From JBELHO01 sp042091375 (GTDB taxonomy: Bacteria > Pseudomonadota > Gammaproteobacteria > Enterobacterales > Alteromonadaceae), in assembly GCA_042091375.1 (NCBI GenBank), contig JBELHO010000007.1:1-64000 (forward strand): DNA of 64,000 nucleotides, written 5' to 3'. Shown here piece by piece: positions 8,880-17,507 of the stretch; position 1 is the stretch's first letter, and each line of letters begins with the position of its first letter. The translations under genes were made by a program, and so were the position numbers. The notes beneath the pieces are model-generated. The model saw only the letters and a list, made by a program, of their open reading frames with translations, ran no database searches and had not been told where the DNA came from.

Positions 8880-9499
8880 TAGTCCTCTCCTTGGCTGGGT
8901 TCTTTGGGGATAATGGCTTCATTCGAACTCACCGTGAAGGTCGTTAAGTTTTGCTCACTCTGCCCTAAATTTAGATGCGAAAATGATTTACCCGATAAAA
9001 ACACCGATTGTTCAAATGCAGCTAACCAAGTGGGAACAGCATCAGGATATCGGGCAAGCCCTACAAAAGCCAGATCACCGCCGTTAATGGTAATACTTTG
9101 CAAACTTATATTTTGATTGTGAAACTTGGCCAGTTCGGTCATTGCCATAGAGAAGCCAACTGATTGAGTACTAGAACTATCCGTCAATTGTCTCAGCAGA
9201 TCCTTTTTATTCTCTAATAAAAGGGTCAATGAATTCAATTGTTCCTGTAATTCAGGATTGACTTTATTGTTGTTAATTTTATTTTTTAACGCCTCTTCTT
9301 TCGCTTTCAGTATTGTATTTTGTTCGCTCACTGCATTGTATTGCGAAGTGTTTAGTTGGTATTGATGATCCGCCCACCACCAACCCGACAAGGTCAGAAT
9401 AAGACAAAACAACCACAACAAAAGCACCCGTTGTAAGTTCCACAAAGGTTGCTTTACTATCAACTCAGCCTGCAATAAATTAATTGATAACTTTTCCAT
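8879..9499 (-). CDS. MSHA biogenesis PilN-like protein (MshI2)
   Basis: A 206-residue bitopic protein with a cytoplasmic N-terminus (MEKLSINLLQAELI, resembling the PilN motif that binds PilM), a membrane helix at about 24-42, a coiled coil at about 55-110, and a periplasmic domain of PilN type. It overlaps MshI and MshJ by 1 nt each. Shewanella-type loci carry a second, PilN-like MshI at this position, which supports the call. Together with its neighbours it would form the PilMNO-equivalent alignment subcomplex. Confidence 0.82.
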   Translation of the reverse strand: MEKLSINLLQAELIVKQPLWNLQRVLLLWLFCLILTLSGWWWADHQYQLNTSQYNAVSEQNTILKAKEEALKNKINNNKVNPELQEQLNSLTLLLENKKDLLRQLTDSSSTQSVGFSMAMTELAKFHNQNISLQSITINGGDLAFVGLARYPDAVPTWLAAFEQSVFLSGKSFSHLNLGQSEQNLTTFTVSSNEAIIPKEPSQGED

Positions 9500-10404
9500 T
9501 AAGGTGAAACCTCAGGCAAATTAAGCAAAGTTGCGCCAATACAGGCAGCGTAATCGCGTTGCTCTGTATATTGTTCAGGTAGATCGAATAACTGAACTGG
9601 GATATTGACATTTTCACGCAATTTCTGCGCCACAAATGACTCGGTGGTCATTGGCAATAATATTTCAATGGATTGGATCGGTGATTGTTTTAATTGTCGT
9701 TCAAAATAATCGATTGAACGTTGTATCTCTAGGCTTAACGAATCAATCACCCCCATCATCAGTTGCTCTTCAGATTTTTCCGCCAATTTTGCCATACTGC
9801 GCAGCCGACGTTGAAAGTGAAGACGTCCTTGCTTGACGATCAGCAAATTAAGCTCTTCCCCAGGTTGTTGACAAATCATAATACAAGCATCGTCTTTAAC
9901 CGGTAACAAGGCAGTAAAGGCAAATTCTTCAGTGGTGATGGTGGTTAGTGAAATATTGTTTTTACTCAATGGTTCGACATAACTTTGCAATTCGCTTTTA
10001 CTGGCACAAACCACATTAATTTTTTCTGCCCCAGCTGACAATTGCGGACCATCAAAATAATCAAGGATCATGTCGTCAGGTGAAATAGTCACTAAATCTT
10101 TTATTTGCCATTTAACCGCATCAGCGATTTCCTCAGCAGCCACATTGGGTTTATCGACTTGTACAATTTGGCTGTGTTTGGCATTGAGAATAAGGTTACA
10201 GCGACCTTGAACACCGTAATCGCTGTGCAAAGTTTCTAATGCCGCAGCATAGTTATCACCGATGACGGTAATATTGTGACAACCACTAGTGTCATCTTCA
10301 TTAATGGTGCAGAAGTTAAGGGATTGTTGACGCAAACTGATACCGATTGACTTGTCGGCATTCGCGGTAGAAAATAATTGACTAAACCATGATATGATTG
10401 ACAT
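9499..10404 (-). CDS. mshI: MSHA biogenesis protein MshI (PilM-like)
   Basis: A 301-residue cytoplasmic actin-like protein of the PilM type. It contains SIGISLRQQSLNFC as the first phosphate-binding strand, IADAVKWQIKDLV, a central SLSLEIQRSIDYFERQL helix typical of PilM proteins, and a C-terminal YAACIGATLL segment. It is the first MSHA gene in this window. mshH, a CsrD-like gene that precedes mshI in Vibrio, is absent here. Transcription probably starts at the promoter at 10448-10475. No strong ribosome binding site is visible; a GAGAT lies about 15 nt upstream. Confidence 0.88.
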   Translation of the reverse strand: MSIISWFSQLFSTANADKSIGISLRQQSLNFCTINEDDTSGCHNITVIGDNYAAALETLHSDYGVQGRCNLILNAKHSQIVQVDKPNVAAEEIADAVKWQIKDLVTISPDDMILDYFDGPQLSAGAEKINVVCASKSELQSYVEPLSKNNISLTTITTEEFAFTALLPVKDDACIMICQQPGEELNLLIVKQGRLHFQRRLRSMAKLAEKSEEQLMMGVIDSLSLEIQRSIDYFERQLKQSPIQSIEILLPMTTESFVAQKLRENVNIPVQLFDLPEQYTEQRDYAACIGATLLNLPEVSP

Positions 10405-10447
10405 TTATTTAAATTATTATCTCAATGTTAATATAGGTCATTTCTTT

Positions 10448-10475
10448 ATTATCCTCTATTAATGATCAGGTGCAA
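10448..10475 (-). promoter_or_regulatory. Sigma-70 promoter for the mshI operon
   Basis: On the minus strand, TTGCAC (10470-10475) and GATAAT (10448-10453) are separated by exactly 16 bases. The element lies about 45 bp upstream of the mshI start, in the intergenic region shared with the divergent PLP-enzyme gene. No other hexamer pair in this gap is as good. Confidence 0.6.
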
Positions 10476-10500
10476 GTTTTTTCACAATTTTTTCACAAGA

Positions 10501-10554
10501 AAGTATACCTTGGCTGTCACCTTGCAAAAGTATACCTTGACTGTCACTTTGCAT
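10501..10554. repeat. Two-copy 27-bp direct repeat in a divergent promoter region
   Basis: 10501-10527 and 10528-10554 are tandem 27-bp copies differing at three positions. Each contains GTATACCTTG, then CTGTCAC and TTGCA. GTATAC is self-complementary. The pair lies between the mshI promoter and the start of the PLP-enzyme gene and could be a double binding site for a regulator. No known operator was recognised. Confidence 0.85.
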
Positions 10555-10608
10555 GAGATAATGAGTAGTGTCGAATTTACCGGGTCTAATTAAAGGTTAC
10601 TATTTCAT

Positions 10609-11544
10609 ATGCTCAGCCGCTCTATTGTCCACACTCTTGAACACCCGCTCTTTGTTAAGCATGGTTTAACAGTGAAAATAAAGCGCGATGATTTAATCCA
10701 CCCAATTATTTCAGGCAATAAATGGCGAAAGCTAGTTAACAACATTCACTTTGCTAAACAACATAACTACCGTGGTATTGTCTCTTTCGGCGGCAGCTAT
10801 TCTAATCACATTCACGCCCTTGCATATGCCTGTCAACAACATCAACTGCAATCTATAGGAATAATACGCGGAGAATCTCACCACCAAAACAATTATACCC
10901 TCTCATGGGCGAGTCATTGGGGCATGCAGCTTAATTTTGTTGACCGAAAAACCTACCGGCAACGCCGTGAAGAAACATTTTTAAGCAACTTACAACATCA
11001 ATACCCTAATTATTTTATTGTCCCAGAAGGCGGTAGTAACTCATTAGCATTGACTGGTGTAGCCGAATTGGTGGGTGAACTTAAACAACAAAGTCAATAT
11101 GATACCTTAATGTTACCGGTAGGCAGTGGTGGCACTTTGGCCGGAATTATTGGGGCAGATAGGCAACATCAACTGTTGGGTATCGCTGTACTCAAACAAG
11201 GTGACTTCTTGACTGGGCAGGTCAATGAGTTACTCGCTGAGCACAAGCCTATTCAGCAAAACTGGCGAATTCTTACTGAGTTTCACCGCGGCGGCTACGG
11301 CAAATTTTCAGCTGATGACAGTACTAAGTTACTTGCCTTTAATCGCCAAGTAGGCGTTACCTTTGAACCCATATATTCGGGTAAAATGGTACTAGCCCTG
11401 ATGGATTTAATAGAAAGTAACTACTTTCCAAGCAAGCATACGATAATGTTACTGCATACCGGAGGCTTGCAAAGCCTAGCAGGCTTGGCTGAGCAAAATA
11501 AAATTAATGCCGCTGATTGGCCAATACCGACTGCTGTGAGTTGA
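10609..11544 (+). CDS. PLP-dependent D-cysteine desulfhydrase / ACC deaminase family enzyme
   Basis: A 311-residue fold-type II PLP enzyme. SGNKWRKL at 35-42 supplies the PLP lysine (Lys38). FGGSYSNH (about 66-73) and PVGSGGT (phosphate cup, about 171-177) are also present. This family includes D-cysteine desulfhydrase (DcyD), which releases H2S, pyruvate and ammonia, and ACC deaminase. The sequence does not let me choose between them, and D-cysteine desulfhydration is the more usual activity in gammaproteobacteria. The gene is monocistronic and divergent from mshI. An AAAGG lies about 12 nt before the ATG. Confidence 0.85.
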   Translation: MLSRSIVHTLEHPLFVKHGLTVKIKRDDLIHPIISGNKWRKLVNNIHFAKQHNYRGIVSFGGSYSNHIHALAYACQQHQLQSIGIIRGESHHQNNYTLSWASHWGMQLNFVDRKTYRQRREETFLSNLQHQYPNYFIVPEGGSNSLALTGVAELVGELKQQSQYDTLMLPVGSGGTLAGIIGADRQHQLLGIAVLKQGDFLTGQVNELLAEHKPIQQNWRILTEFHRGGYGKFSADDSTKLLAFNRQVGVTFEPIYSGKMVLALMDLIESNYFPSKHTIMLLHTGGLQSLAGLAEQNKINAADWPIPTAVS

Positions 11545-11670
11545 TCTGGTTAAGTGAGTCATTAGATTTATGCAATACTGCAATTGATACGCTTGATCTA
11601 ACTGAATTTAAGTGAGTGATAGCCAACCTAGCGCCAACAATAGTTCAACGAAGTCTAGCGCTGATAGCAT

Positions 11671-11706
11671 AAAAAAATCCTGCATGCCGAAAGGCATACA
11701 GGATTT
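11671..11706 (-). terminator. Rho-independent terminator of the rpsF-rplI operon
   Basis: Stem halves 11675-11688 and 11693-11706 enclose a 4-base loop. The single non-Watson-Crick position becomes a U-G pair in the minus-strand transcript. A run of U follows (plus-strand A run 11671-11677). It lies 38 bp after the rplI stop. Confidence 0.9.
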
Positions 11707-11743
11707 TGCTTAAACTTTTTTATCGCACATATCGAGCGATAAA

Positions 11744-12196
11744 TTATGCTTCGGCGATAACAATGATTTTGATGCTAGTATCAACATCATTGTGCAAGTG
11801 AATAGCGATATCGAATTCACCCGTTTCACGTATAGTGCCAAGTGGCATACGCACTTGTGCTTTTGTCACTTCTACGCCAGCTTCACTGATGGCATCGGCA
11901 ATATCACGAGTACCAATTGAACCAAATAATTTACCTTCATCACCTGCTGATGAAGCAATAGTGACTTCGGCAAGTTCAGTGATTTTAGCGGCTTTAGCTT
12001 CAGCAGCTTTTAATGTTTCAGCTAACTTAGCTTCAATTTCAGCGCGACGAGCTTCAAAAAGCTCAACGTTAGCCGATGAAGCAAACACAGCTTTACCTTG
12101 CGGTAATAAGAAGTTACGTGCATAGCCAGACTTAACTGTTACCTTGTCACCAAGGCCGCCTAATTTGGCGATTTTATCAAGAAGAATTACTTCCAT
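11744..12196 (-). CDS. rplI: 50S ribosomal protein L9
   Basis: 150 residues from [17 protein letters not shown]. The N-terminal 23S-binding domain has the L9 signature [13 protein letters not shown] (about 27-39). A long connecting helix (about 45-75) and the C-terminal domain with [12 protein letters not shown] follow. A TTG two codons upstream (12202) is also in frame. The ATG at 12196 is chosen because an AGGGG lies 8 nt before it and family members start there. It is the last gene of the rpsF-rpsR-rplI operon, followed by a strong terminator. Confidence 0.98.
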   Translation of the reverse strand: MEVILLDKIAKLGGLGDKVTVKSGYARNFLLPQGKAVFASSANVELFEARRAEIEAKLAETLKAAEAKAAKITELAEVTIASSAGDEGKLFGSIGTRDIADAISEAGVEVTKAQVRMPLGTIRETGEFDIAIHLHNDVDTSIKIIVIAEA

Positions 12197-12216
12197 TTTC
12201 AAAACCCCTTTTTAGG

Positions 12217-12444
12217 TTACTTATGTAAATCAGTATAAGGTAGTAATGCTAAATAACGAGCACGCTTGATCGCACGACCAAGTTGACGTTGATATTTAGC
12301 AGCAGTACCAGTAATACGGCTAGGAACGATTTTACCACTTTCAGTGATGTAATTTTTCAGTGTTGCAATATCTTTGTAATCGATAGAGCTAGCACCTTCC
12401 GCAGTAAAGCGGCAGAACTTACGACGTCTAAAAAAACGAGACAT
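12217..12444 (-). CDS. rpsR: 30S ribosomal protein S18
   Basis: 75 residues, full length. [13 protein letters not shown] at the N-terminus and the S18 core [19 protein letters not shown] followed by a basic C-terminal helix are diagnostic. It pairs with S6 on the 30S platform. An AGGAG lies about 8 nt upstream of the ATG. It is separated from rpsF by 182 bp that contain no ORF, whereas enterobacteria carry priB at this place. It lies 20 bp before rplI. Confidence 0.98.
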   Translation of the reverse strand: MSRFFRRRKFCRFTAEGASSIDYKDIATLKNYITESGKIVPSRITGTAAKYQRQLGRAIKRARYLALLPYTDLHK

Positions 12445-12626
12445 GGATTTCTCCTAATAGGGTGTTTTTGTTAGCACTGTGGCTTAACTTAACACCGTAA
12501 TAAATCATTTTAAGATCAAAACAATCATATAATAATGTAGCAAAACATTTATGTTTGTTAGATGTTAAATCACGAGTTAATTTTGTCGGTATATTTATGT
12601 TCAATAAATAAACCTAAAATCAGCTA

Positions 12627-13058
12627 TTATTCGCTTGCAGCTTCTGCTGAACTCTCTTGTTCAGAGCTTTCTTCAGTAGTTACAGGCGCTTCAGCAGCAA
12701 CATCTTTCTTAACTTCGCGACGATCTTCACGACGTTCTTCTTTAGCAACTGCCATAGCAGAGGCTTCAGTTACTGCGCCTTTAGTACGCATGATCATGTT
12801 GCGAATAACAACATCGTTGTAACGGAAAGAAGTTTCTAATTCATCAACAACAGCTTGCGGCGCTTCAATATTTAATAAAACATAGTGGGCTTTGTGCAGT
12901 TTATTGATCGGGTATGCTAATTGACGACGTCCCCAGTCTTCAAGACGGTGGATTTTGCCTTCAGCAGCATTGATCAAGTCAGTATAACGCTGGATCATGC
13001 CAGGTACTTGTTCACTCTGATCAGGGTGAACCATAAATACGATTTCGTAATGACGCAT
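12627..13058 (-). CDS. rpsF: 30S ribosomal protein S6
   Basis: 143 residues from [17 protein letters not shown]. The frame is open for 20 more codons upstream, but family members start at this methionine and a GGAG lies 6 nt before it. The S6 ferredoxin-like fold spans residues 1-95 ([25 protein letters not shown]). The C-terminal tail is unusually long and charged, with [12 protein letters not shown] followed by an Ala/Glu/Ser-rich acidic end. Such tails are the substrate region for RimK-type glutamylation in E. coli S6, though here the terminus is ASE. Confidence 0.97.
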   Translation of the reverse strand: MRHYEIVFMVHPDQSEQVPGMIQRYTDLINAAEGKIHRLEDWGRRQLAYPINKLHKAHYVLLNIEAPQAVVDELETSFRYNDVVIRNMIMRTKGAVTEASAMAVAKEERREDRREVKKDVAAEAPVTTEESSEQESSAEAASE

Positions 13059-13061
13059 TAC

Positions 13062-13084
13062 GAGCTCCTTACGGTTGTAGCCTC
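13062..13084 (-). promoter_or_regulatory. Candidate S6:S18 autoregulatory leader element
   Basis: The rpsF leader RNA just upstream of the ATG can fold as GAGGCU...AGCUC. The loop contains ACAACCGUAAGG, so an unpaired CCG (minus-strand complement of 13072-13074) and the SD lie within the hairpin. Published S6:S18 autoregulation uses a leader hairpin with an unpaired CCG. The match here is by eye only. Confidence 0.45.
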
Positions 13085-13152
13085 TTATCTGGCTCAGCCA
13101 ACACCAGTTTTGAGGCAAGGAACAAAAAGTTCAGGCTGAATTAAGGAGGCGT

Positions 13153-13181
13153 ATTGTAGGGAATGTATGCAATAAAGGCAA
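13153..13181 (-). promoter_or_regulatory. Sigma-70 promoter for rpsF-rpsR-rplI
   Basis: On the minus strand, TTGCCT (13176-13181) and TACAAT (13153-13158) are separated by 17 bases. This places the start of transcription about 85-90 nt before the rpsF ATG, leaving room for the leader element. Confidence 0.7.
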
Positions 13182-13247
13182 GTCACAGAGGGTAACAATC
13201 CGAAATTTTATGTCAATTATACAAAATAGCCGAGACAACAACTGAGT

Positions 13248-14003
13248 TTAAGCTAAGCGTTGTCTGACAATTTCAAATAAACATATACCTGTTGCCACAG
13301 AAACATTAAGACTGGAAATACTTCCCGCCATCGGTATTTTAACTAACTGATCGCAATGCTCACGGGTTAATCGACGCATGCCCTTTCCCTCTGCGCCCAT
13401 GACCAGTGCTGTTGCTCCGCTAATTTGTACATCGTATAAGCAAGTTGTTGTTTCACCTGCCGTGCCTATGATCCACACCCCCATTTGTTGTAGACTTTTC
13501 ATCGCCCGCGACAAATTAGTCACTTGCACTAAAGGCACAGTTTCTGCAGCGCCAACCGCTACTTTGCGCACGGTTCCGGTTAGCCGTGCGGCATTGTCTT
13601 TGGGGACTATAATCGCCTGTACACCTGCCGCATCGGCGTTGCGTAAACAAGCCCCTAAATTGTGAGGATCAGTGACGCCATCCAATATTAATAAAAACGG
13701 CGCAACGCCGCTTTGCTCTGCTTGTAAGACGATGTCATTTAAATCAGCTTCGGTATAATGCTGTTCAGCGGTGATCCTTGCCACCACACCTTGATGTTGC
13801 TCTCCCTTAGTTTTCTCATCGAGTACTTTTCGGGAAACTTGTTGGCCGGCAATACCGTGTTTTCTTGCTAAATGTATGATCGGCATTAAACGCTCGTCGA
13901 CACGGCCTTTGAGTAAAAAAAGCTCTATAAATCGTTCTGGTGTGCGTTTTATTAGTTCATTGACTGCATGAATGCCAAATACAACTTGGTGGTTTTTTGC
14001 CAT
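13248..14003 (-). CDS. rlmB: 23S rRNA (guanosine-2'-O)-methyltransferase RlmB
   Basis: A 251-residue SPOUT methyltransferase that 2'-O-methylates G2251 of 23S rRNA (E. coli numbering). The N-terminal substrate-binding domain includes [12 protein letters not shown]. The SpoU knot motifs are [31 protein letters not shown] and [15 protein letters not shown]. Length equals the E. coli protein. It lies 125 bp downstream of rnr, the same pair as in E. coli. The intervening gap contains a short tandem repeat (cttgtttattat, about two copies near 14012). Confidence 0.97.
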   Translation of the reverse strand: MAKNHQVVFGIHAVNELIKRTPERFIELFLLKGRVDERLMPIIHLARKHGIAGQQVSRKVLDEKTKGEQHQGVVARITAEQHYTEADLNDIVLQAEQSGVAPFLLILDGVTDPHNLGACLRNADAAGVQAIIVPKDNAARLTGTVRKVAVGAAETVPLVQVTNLSRAMKSLQQMGVWIIGTAGETTTCLYDVQISGATALVMGAEGKGMRRLTREHCDQLVKIPMAGSISSLNVSVATGICLFEIVRQRLA

Positions 14004-14128
14004 ATTGTGCTCTTGTTTATTATCTTGTTTATTATCTTGTTTACGCAGAGTTTAACTCAGTTTTCAATATCACCACAACGCTGTGTAAATCGTATGTGTT
14101 AATGATGGCTAAGTAATAAGTGTTGCCG

Positions 14129-16567
14129 TTATTTGCTTTTTCGTGCATTTTTGCCCGGACGTTGTTTTCTTGCATTGCGTTTAGCCGCTTTCGACTTTAT
14201 TGGCTTTGCCTTGGCTTTTTTCTTCGATTTTGATTTATCTACTGGCTTTTTATTGGCGGTATTATCAGTATTTTTTTTCGCGGTTAATTTACCGCCTCGC
14301 TTTTGTTTAACTGAAGCGCGCAGTGAATTGGCCCGCTTAGTTAAGTTATTGCCCTCGGATAAAATCAGATCGATTTTCCTTTCATCTAAATTGACTGCTG
14401 CTACACAGACTTCTAAGACGTCGCCAACGTGAAATTTTTTCCCTGATTTTTCACCACTTAAACACATTCGAACATCGTCAAAATGGTAGTAATCTCGACC
14501 TAAAGAAGTGATGTGGATCAAGCCTTCAATATGTAAATCGGCTAGACGAACAAACAGGCCAAAATTTGTTACTGTAGAAATAACCCCGGTAAAAACATCA
14601 CCCACATGGTCTTGCATATATTCACATTTAAGCCAATCCGCTACATCTCTGGTGGCATCGTCTGCGCGACGCTCGGTCATTGAACAATGTTCTCCAAGTT
14701 CAATGACAGCTTCCGGAGAGTATGTGTAGTAGCCCGAATTAGCTGCAGTATTTTCACCCTGCTGTAAAATAGCTTTTATAACGCGATGAATGACCAGATC
14801 AGGATAGCGCCGAATGGGTGAAGTAAAATGACTATACGATGCCAGCGCCAAACCAAAATGGCCAAGGTTATCGCTTTGATATACCGCTTGTCGCATTGAG
14901 CGCAACAACATGGTTTGAATAAGTTCTTGATCAGCACGACCTTTAATACGGCGCAAAATGTCGCGATAATCGGCTGGCTCTGGTTGTGAACTGGTAGGTA
15001 GTTGCAAACCAAGCTCAGCGAGGTAACTGACAAAATGGTTATATTTGTCATCACTTGGTTTATCGTGGACGCGGAAAAGCCCCGGCATTTTGTGTTTTTC
15101 AATAAATTTAGCCGTTGCAACATTGGCTAAAATCATACATTCTTCAATGAGTTTATGGGCATCGTTGCGCACAACTGCCGTAATAGATTCAATTTTGCGT
15201 TGACTGTTAAAAATAAATTGCGACTCTTGTGATTCAAAGGCAATAGCGCCGCGCTGATCACGCGCTTTAGTCAGCGCTTGGTAAAGTTGTAGTAAGTTTT
15301 CTAAGTCAGGGACAAGCGCTTGGTATTGGTTGCGCAATTGTTGATCGCCAGCGAAAATAGCCGCCACTTTGGTATAGGTAAATCGCGCATGTGAACGCAT
15401 TAACGCCGGATAAAATTTGCTGCCGGACAATTTTCCTTTGGCGCTAATGGTCATTTCACAAACCATACAAAGTCTATCAACATCAGGGTTTAACGAACAC
15501 AAACCATTGGATAACTTCTCTGGTAGCATGGGGATCACTTGGCTTGGAAAATACACTGAATTGCCACGGGCAATGGCTTCATCATCTAAAGCGGAGCCCG
15601 GCTGTACATAATGACTGACATCAGCAATAGCAACCCAGAGTCGCCAACCACCAGATTTTTTAGGTTGACAATATACTGCATCATCAAAATCACGGGCATC
15701 TTCGCCATCAATAGTCACTAAAGGTAAATGTCGACAATCTACACGTGATAATTTAGCTTGCTCGCTAACATGCTCAGCAATACTATTGGTTTCTTCGGTA
15801 ACTTCAGGTGGCCATTGGTGGGGTAAGTCATGCTCGCGCAGTGCTATTTCTATTTCCATACCCGGAGCCATAGGCTCGCCTAACACCTCTACCACTTTAC
15901 CTCTGGCATTGTTGCGTTTAGACGGTCGCTGACTAATGGCAACTACGACAACCTGGCCGTGCTTCGCGGTTAATATATCATCTGGACTGATCAAAATATC
16001 TTGTTTGATCCGTTGATCATCTGGTACCACAAAAGCAATGTTGCTTTCAATGAAAAATCGACCCACAATGCCGGTTGTTCTTGGCACAATAACATCGATT
16101 ATTTTTACTTCTTTACGGCCTTTTCTATCGGCGCGATCAACTAATATGGCCTCAACAATATCACCATGAAAAACTCGCTGCATTTCATAAGAAGAAATAA
16201 AGTAATCTTTGCCCGGTTTGACTCCCGGTAGAGTTTGTGACTGAGCATCTGCGCTAAAGAAACCATAACCGTCTTTATGACCTATGACTTTGCCGGTTAA
16301 TCGTTGTTCTTTGCTAGCAATGACATATTGTTTAAATTTATTAAAGGTTAATTGTCCGGCGTTTTCCATAGCCCTTAATCGGCGTTTTACCCCGATACAG
16401 CGACTCTCGTCACGATAATTCAGTACTTGGCATATTGCCTTAAAAGTCAGTGGTGAGTGAGCTTGGCTAATAATTGACAATAGCAGCTCGCGACTTGCCA
16501 CGGGCTGATCATATTTTTTTGCTTCACGTTGGTGGTGGGGATCGTTGATGGTCACATTCTTTAACAT
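14129..16567 (-). CDS. rnr: Ribonuclease R
   Basis: An 812-residue 3'-5' exoribonuclease of the RNB family. Order: N-terminal winged helix (about 20-85), two cold-shock domains (about 90-235), and the RNB catalytic core with the acidic metal-binding cluster TIDGEDARDFDDAVY (around residue 288). An S1 domain (about 645-735, including GVISTVTNFGLFVRLADLHIEGLI) and a lysine-rich tail (about 745-812) complete it. It degrades structured RNA and acts in tmRNA-linked mRNA decay. Length matches E. coli (813). No strong ribosome binding site precedes the ATG. Confidence 0.98.
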   Translation of the reverse strand: MLKNVTINDPHHQREAKKYDQPVASRELLLSIISQAHSPLTFKAICQVLNYRDESRCIGVKRRLRAMENAGQLTFNKFKQYVIASKEQRLTGKVIGHKDGYGFFSADAQSQTLPGVKPGKDYFISSYEMQRVFHGDIVEAILVDRADRKGRKEVKIIDVIVPRTTGIVGRFFIESNIAFVVPDDQRIKQDILISPDDILTAKHGQVVVVAISQRPSKRNNARGKVVEVLGEPMAPGMEIEIALREHDLPHQWPPEVTEETNSIAEHVSEQAKLSRVDCRHLPLVTIDGEDARDFDDAVYCQPKKSGGWRLWVAIADVSHYVQPGSALDDEAIARGNSVYFPSQVIPMLPEKLSNGLCSLNPDVDRLCMVCEMTISAKGKLSGSKFYPALMRSHARFTYTKVAAIFAGDQQLRNQYQALVPDLENLLQLYQALTKARDQRGAIAFESQESQFIFNSQRKIESITAVVRNDAHKLIEECMILANVATAKFIEKHKMPGLFRVHDKPSDDKYNHFVSYLAELGLQLPTSSQPEPADYRDILRRIKGRADQELIQTMLLRSMRQAVYQSDNLGHFGLALASYSHFTSPIRRYPDLVIHRVIKAILQQGENTAANSGYYTYSPEAVIELGEHCSMTERRADDATRDVADWLKCEYMQDHVGDVFTGVISTVTNFGLFVRLADLHIEGLIHITSLGRDYYHFDDVRMCLSGEKSGKKFHVGDVLEVCVAAVNLDERKIDLILSEGNNLTKRANSLRASVKQKRGGKLTAKKNTDNTANKKPVDKSKSKKKAKAKPIKSKAAKRNARKQRPGKNARKSK

Positions 16568-16652
16568 TAAATTTTTTGTTAATTATATATGAGATCAACC
16601 CTTACTGCCTTAATTAACTAACACATTTACAACACAGGTGTGCTCAATACAC

Positions 16653-17264
16653 TCAATATTGGCCTTTTTTTGCTGAAGCTACCACTCGTTCAGGCATTTT
16701 TTCGGCCAAGTTAGCTAATAAGTTGGTGATTTTTTGATGAGTTTTTTTATCATCAGTGACTGACTGATAGAGTTGCGCATACAATTCAGGAAAATCGAGT
16801 GGACTGCCTTGGCCAGCATTGTAAATTTCGGCTAAACGAATTTGTGCCTTTAAGTTGTTTAAGGTTGCCGCCTGCTTAAGGTAAATAATTGCCTGCCTAG
16901 TATCAACTTGCATAAACTTGCCTTGGTGATAATAACGACCCAGCTGCTCTAGAGATTCAGGTAAACCTTGCTTTGCCGCCTGCCTCATGTAATACAATCC
17001 CTGTTCAATGTCTTTTTTAACACAGACCCCAAAAGCCAGCATGTCGCCCCACAAAAACTGATAAGCGGGAAGTTCAGCTTTGCTTGCGCGCGCTTCGATA
17101 TCTTGCACTAATTGGCATTTATCTAAAACAACCCTACTTAAGTGTTTATTTTCTTTGATCAATTCAAGTAGTTCATTATCTGTATAGATTTGTACTGCTT
17201 GCATTTCTTTTGCAGATACAAAACCACTAAATACCAGAAAAAATATAACCAAAATAAAACGCAT
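16653..17264 (-). CDS. motX: Sodium-type flagellar motor protein MotX
   Basis: 203 residues with a clear signal peptide (MRFILVIFFLVFSGFVSA). The mature part starts with VQIYTDNELLELI and contains CQLVQDIEARA, PAYQFLWGDMLAFGVCV and three Sel1-type repeats (about 85-160). These strings match MotX, which forms the T ring with MotY and is needed for PomAB stator assembly at the polar flagellum. The gene sits 85 bp downstream of rnr, as I recall for Shewanella. It implies a sodium-driven polar flagellum encoded elsewhere. Confidence 0.9.
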   Translation of the reverse strand: MRFILVIFFLVFSGFVSAKEMQAVQIYTDNELLELIKENKHLSRVVLDKCQLVQDIEARASKAELPAYQFLWGDMLAFGVCVKKDIEQGLYYMRQAAKQGLPESLEQLGRYYHQGKFMQVDTRQAIIYLKQAATLNNLKAQIRLAEIYNAGQGSPLDFPELYAQLYQSVTDDKKTHQKITNLLANLAEKMPERVVASAKKGQY

Positions 17265-17507
17265 AAAACCTTCCGTATAAACCTAATAGTGCCAATAAAG
17301 TAACGATCCTGTGCTCACTGAACATTGAACATTGCAAATTTAGCATTGTTCGTTGACCAACGACATAGCCATCATTACTGTTACGCTGTTTTCATAAGCA
17401 AATTTAATACCATTATTTTTTATGTTTACCTCTTGCACTAAACTACGTAAACGTCGACAATCGTCATTTGGTTAGTCAAAAAAGTATGTGACCCACATGC
17501 TAACACA

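Noticed and set aside
12562..12822. Plus-strand ORF opposite rpsF
   Set aside because: Shadow of the low-complexity rpsF C-terminus, read as Ser/Arg-rich sequence.
14012..14041. Short cttgtttattat tandem repeat before rlmB
   Set aside because: Only about two and a half copies in AT-rich DNA; no reason to treat it as a functional element.
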